From assembly GCA_937902565.1 (NCBI GenBank), contig CALFMX010000017.1, positions 1-23,686 of the forward strand: DNA of 23,686 bases, given 5' to 3'. The position numbers were made by a program, and so were the translations under genes. The DNA is from an uncultured Spirochaetales bacterium (GTDB lineage: Bacteria; Spirochaetota; Spirochaetia; Sphaerochaetales; Sphaerochaetaceae). A model generated the notes under the pieces. That model was not told where the DNA came from, ran no database searches, and was given only the letters and a program-made list of their open reading frames with translations. This document shows, piece after piece, positions 21,331 to 23,686 of the stretch (positions within the stretch are counted from its first letter, which is position 1; the number at the start of each line of letters is the position of its first letter).

Positions 21331-22845
21331 TCAAAAATTCTTGTTTTCTCTCCAATTTTCCTCAAGGAAAATATTTTCGGTCACGATAAAATTATGATCG
21401 GACTTGAATTGGTACTGATATCCCTGATTATCCTGTCCATGATTTGAGATATTATACACATTCACCTGTTCTTTATCGACATATTCATGCATGAGTTTAT
21501 TTGTCAAAGGGTTTATGGGTTTATCAACGAAGCCTTGCAATGCAATCAAAGGAACATCGGCATTGGTCATGAACGTATCCAAGGTTTTGATTGTGCCTCG
21601 TGCGTCAAAGTCCTTGACAGCCAATAATGGATTATATTTTGCATAGTTTACTCCCTTTTCAGGGAAATTCTTGAAATCTTCTACCATCAAGAAATATCCA
21701 TGATCAGCAACCATAATAATACGTGTGTTGTCATATACATCTTCATCCTTTAAATACTGCAACCATTTGCCTACCTGGAGTATAGTCGCTGCATTCGCAT
21801 GATAGTGAATTTGCTCTAAGGTTTTCGACAGTCGATCGTGCTGAAGTGGGTTTGTTATATCCGTTGGGTCAGGAATCGGAATATAATTTGGAGCCTGTAG
21901 ATACAAAGGCCTGTGAGGCGTTTCATTGGCAAAAAACACATATGATCCTGGCCCATCATCAATTTGAGTAAGTTCCGGGAGATAGTACAGCTCAGAATAA
22001 TCATCCAAGAACTCCAACAAATCCTGATTCATCAGAGTATTATCAGAATACATGAGGTAGTAGGTCCCTTTATCATACAATAATGGTCTAACCAATGGAG
22101 GCAACGATTTAAATAGAACATACATTGGAATACGTTTCTCAATAAGCAGATTGCCAAAATTCGCCTTGATTCCTGACGTATCTAAATTCTCAACTTCGTA
22201 TTTTTTGGTAAAGGCCCCCTTCGTGGCATATACGTTAATATCAGGATAGGGCTCGAACGCTGAAAAATCGTTTGACCATTTATAATTTGCCAATGGAGGA
22301 TTGAACACTGATGCCCTCAATCCAATATCTTGAAAGGCAAGCGGCAAGACAAGAGTTGCTTCATTGTGCTTGTCAACTAATTTTTCATTTTTCCTTTCAT
22401 TAAAAGCATCGGGAGTATATTCATATCCACCCATGAGTGGAGGAGATCCGGAAAGAGTATTCCATCCAAACGATAACGTATTGGGATAGTAATCGAATCC
22501 TGAATATACGTCTATCAGATCAGGGAATTGGTCCAGAATCATAGGAAAATATGCACTAATAGCACGGTCAAGAAGCAATACTACGACATTCTCATTAACT
22601 CTGCTAAGCGGCAACAATGGGGTAATCTCATAATTCGCAGTTCCAGCGATTCGAGTATCTTCAACGTTGCTTGCATATATCTTATATTCATTTGATATCT
22701 GGATAATTGTCATTGCTGCATTGATGACAGATGACACTGTCAGCAAAGCCAAGAGAACAACAATTATCCTTGTTCTTTGCTGCTGAACCAACACCAGAAT
22801 CAATGCTATCAGAAGAACCCCGATGACTATTGGCAATAATATCAT
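21331..22845 (-). CDS. LtaS-like sulfatase-fold phosphotransferase, probably N-terminally truncated
   Basis: This 504-residue protein has the alkaline phosphatase/sulfatase fold of lipoteichoic acid synthase-type and phosphoethanolamine-transferase-type enzymes. Two hydrophobic segments (about residues 3-20 and 28-46) precede the catalytic domain. The first metal Asp is in VVVLLLDRAIS (Asp93), the likely Thr nucleophile in SFGWNTLSGSPPLMGGYEYTP (Thr130) and the second metal pair in IIMVADHGYF (Asp381-His382). The nucleophile is Thr, not Cys or Ser, so it is not a formylglycine sulfatase. Related proteins normally carry a multi-span membrane domain of about 250-350 residues in front; here it is missing. 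No ribosome site precedes the ATG (22845) or TTG (22851), a TAG stop stands directly before, and methyltransferase sequence begins at once. The gene is AT-richer than the TagF-like gene. Confidence 0.8.
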   Translation of the reverse strand: MILLPIVIGVLLIALILVLVQQQRTRIIVVLLALLTVSSVINAAMTIIQISNEYKIYASNVEDTRIAGTANYEITPLLPLSRVNENVVVLLLDRAISAYFPMILDQFPDLIDVYSGFDYYPNTLSFGWNTLSGSPPLMGGYEYTPDAFNERKNEKLVDKHNEATLVLPLAFQDIGLRASVFNPPLANYKWSNDFSAFEPYPDINVYATKGAFTKKYEVENLDTSGIKANFGNLLIEKRIPMYVLFKSLPPLVRPLLYDKGTYYLMYSDNTLMNQDLLEFLDDYSELYYLPELTQIDDGPGSYVFFANETPHRPLYLQAPNYIPIPDPTDITNPLQHDRLSKTLEQIHYHANAATILQVGKWLQYLKDEDVYDNTRIIMVADHGYFLMVEDFKNFPEKGVNYAKYNPLLAVKDFDARGTIKTLDTFMTNADVPLIALQGFVDKPINPLTNKLMHEYVDKEQVNVYNISNHGQDNQGYQYQFKSDHNFIVTENIFLEENWRENKNF

Positions 22846-23686
22846 TCTCAACTAAAAGATATCTTGCTATATGTTTAATAATATCTGCATTCACTGCATT
22901 TCCCAAAGCTTTAAATGCGGCATTATCATTTTCTGGTAATTGTATGTTTTCCAACGATTGCAGTTTTAAACCTTCATTACGACTGATGTATCGATTTTGC
23001 CATCCAATAATAGGTATTTGAGTATTGGCGCAAACAAGAGAAGGAAAAAAATCTACTTTTTTGATCCTGATTCCTGACGCTCTGAATTGTAATATATAGT
23101 TATTTATTATTCGCTCGCCATTTCCAACATTCCATTCCAATTTCTGCCAACTTTGCGAGGGAAGTTTTGCTAATTCTTTAACTATATCTCTAATGTATTT
23201 TTTATTATCTTTATAAAATTGACGATTTAATTTGATATAGCGTTTTTTCCATTCAGGAAATTCATCCTTTACTCTGGCATAACTGGGAAGATTTTCTAGT
23301 TGCTTCTCTTTAGTCATTCCTTTTAATGATTTCCCGAAATTACCTTTATATTTTTCCAGTTCTTCTGATGTTAGTATGTGAGGGTATTTATCTTCATAAG
23401 GGTAGGTCGCACCAAATTCCATTCCCCATATAGGGAATCCGGGTAAATTAACCTCTTTCGGAATAGCATTAATAAATTCTTGCCATAGTTTTAAGCAATC
23501 CTGATTAGCTTTTGGCAAATATTTACAAGATCGCGGATTAGTATCTAAAAAATCTTTTAAATCAACAACTGGTCTTCGATAGTTGTCAATTTCATCAAAG
23601 CTAAAATGTTCAAGAGCATTATCACCCAGTGCACCAACTATAAAGAGCCTTTCTCTGTGCTGTGGGATACCAAAGTTGTGGGGAGA
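22688..23686 (-). CDS. C5-cytosine DNA methyltransferase, 3' part, with run-on C terminus
   Basis: The frame enters from the right edge, so the N-terminal part with the SAM site and the PC catalytic motif is outside the window. Visible are conserved motif VIII (NFGIPQHRERLFIVG), a variable target-recognition region and motif X (AFKALGNAVN...IARYLL) about 60 residues before the end. Members of the family usually stop shortly after motif X. Here the frame continues about 50 residues (after about 22850) through the start of the LtaS-like gene in another frame, ending NYPDIK, so the native stop has been lost at a junction. The gene is strongly AT-rich, with codon use unlike the left part of the window, consistent with transfer. 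The target sequence and any partner endonuclease cannot be determined. Confidence 0.85.
   Translation of the reverse strand, partial: SPHNFGIPQHRERLFIVGALGDNALEHFSFDEIDNYRRPVVDLKDFLDTNPRSCKYLPKANQDCLKLWQEFINAIPKEVNLPGFPIWGMEFGATYPYEDKYPHILTSEELEKYKGNFGKSLKGMTKEKQLENLPSYARVKDEFPEWKKRYIKLNRQFYKDNKKYIRDIVKELAKLPSQSWQKLEWNVGNGERIINNYILQFRASGIRIKKVDFFPSLVCANTQIPIIGWQNRYISRNEGLKLQSLENIQLPENDNAAFKALGNAVNADIIKHIARYLLVENDIIANSHRGSSDSIDSGVGSAAKNKDNCCSLGFADSVICHQCSNDNYPDIK

Noticed and set aside
21331..22845. The sulfatase-fold protein as the client of the radical SAM maturase
   Set aside because: Its nucleophile region has Thr (NTLSG) and no C/S-X-P/A-X-R motif, so formylglycine conversion is not expected.
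14572..23686. The PD-(D/E)XK gene and the cytosine methyltransferase as one restriction-modification system
   Set aside because: They are more than 7 kb apart with unrelated intact genes between them, so no linkage can be claimed.

Overview
The window looks like a chromosomal segment of a Gram-negative-type anaerobic bacterium, most plausibly a spirochaete of the Sphaerochaeta/Treponema kind. The reasons are a FabV/TER-family enoyl reductase beside fabG-fabF-fabZ, an anaerobic-sulfatase-maturase-type radical SAM protein, and a cytidylyltransferase/PLP-enzyme fusion in a glycerophosphate-polymer locus. This is inference from gene content; no rRNA or other decisive marker is present. Most of the DNA is GC-rich by eye. 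Two stretches are clearly AT-richer and look acquired: about 14560-15230 and about 21300-23686.

Layout. (1) 1-3176, plus strand: a type II fatty-acid elongation operon, fabG (3' end only), fabF, fabZ, fabV, closely spaced or overlapping. (2) 3221-5272, plus strand: a PHP-family metal-dependent hydrolase, a decayed AAA/DUF4143 ATPase remnant, and an orphan HipB-like repressor. The repressor's promoter carries two matching 16-bp half-palindromic sites over the -35 and -10 boxes. (3) 5319-12596, all minus strand. In order of transcription from the right: a ZupT-type metal transporter; a secreted protein of four tandem repeat units; a three-gene operon of a radical SAM maturase and two short CHR (chromate-transporter family) proteins; a membrane GAF-GGDEF diguanylate cyclase; and a pRiA4b ORF-3-like protein. 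(4) 12642-13121: a structured intergenic stretch, a small unknown plus-strand gene, and a hairpin shared with the converging ugd gene. (5) 13125-15910, minus strand: UDP-glucose dehydrogenase, an AT-rich PD-(D/E)XK nuclease-like gene, and an IS200-type element with strong hairpins at both ends. (6) 15924-18139, plus strand: cutC and an M81 (MlrC) peptidase gene, overlapping by 4 bases. (7) 18215-23686, minus strand: the 3' part of a cytosine-C5 DNA methyltransferase, an LtaS-like phosphotransferase lacking most of its expected membrane domain, a TagF-like CDP-glycerol glycerophosphotransferase, and a LicC-like cytidylyltransferase fused to a CobD/HisC-like PLP enzyme.

How the genes work together. 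Block 7 is the most interesting: it suggests synthesis of a surface glycerol-phosphate-type polymer, with the fusion enzyme supplying a CDP-activated amino-alcohol or amino-acid-derived group. The methyltransferase sequence runs straight into the LtaS-like gene, and the junction at about 22850 looks like a cassette insertion that removed the transferase's N-terminal half. A second theme is promoters whose predicted transcription start lies at, or a few bases from, the start codon (PHP gene, HipB gene, radical SAM gene), which suggests leaderless transcripts.

No gene-free stretch exceeds 300 bases. The largest gaps (11572-11783, 12597-12784, 14418-14571, 15190-15348, 15769-15923) are described in the features. 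No tRNA, rRNA or CRISPR array was seen.
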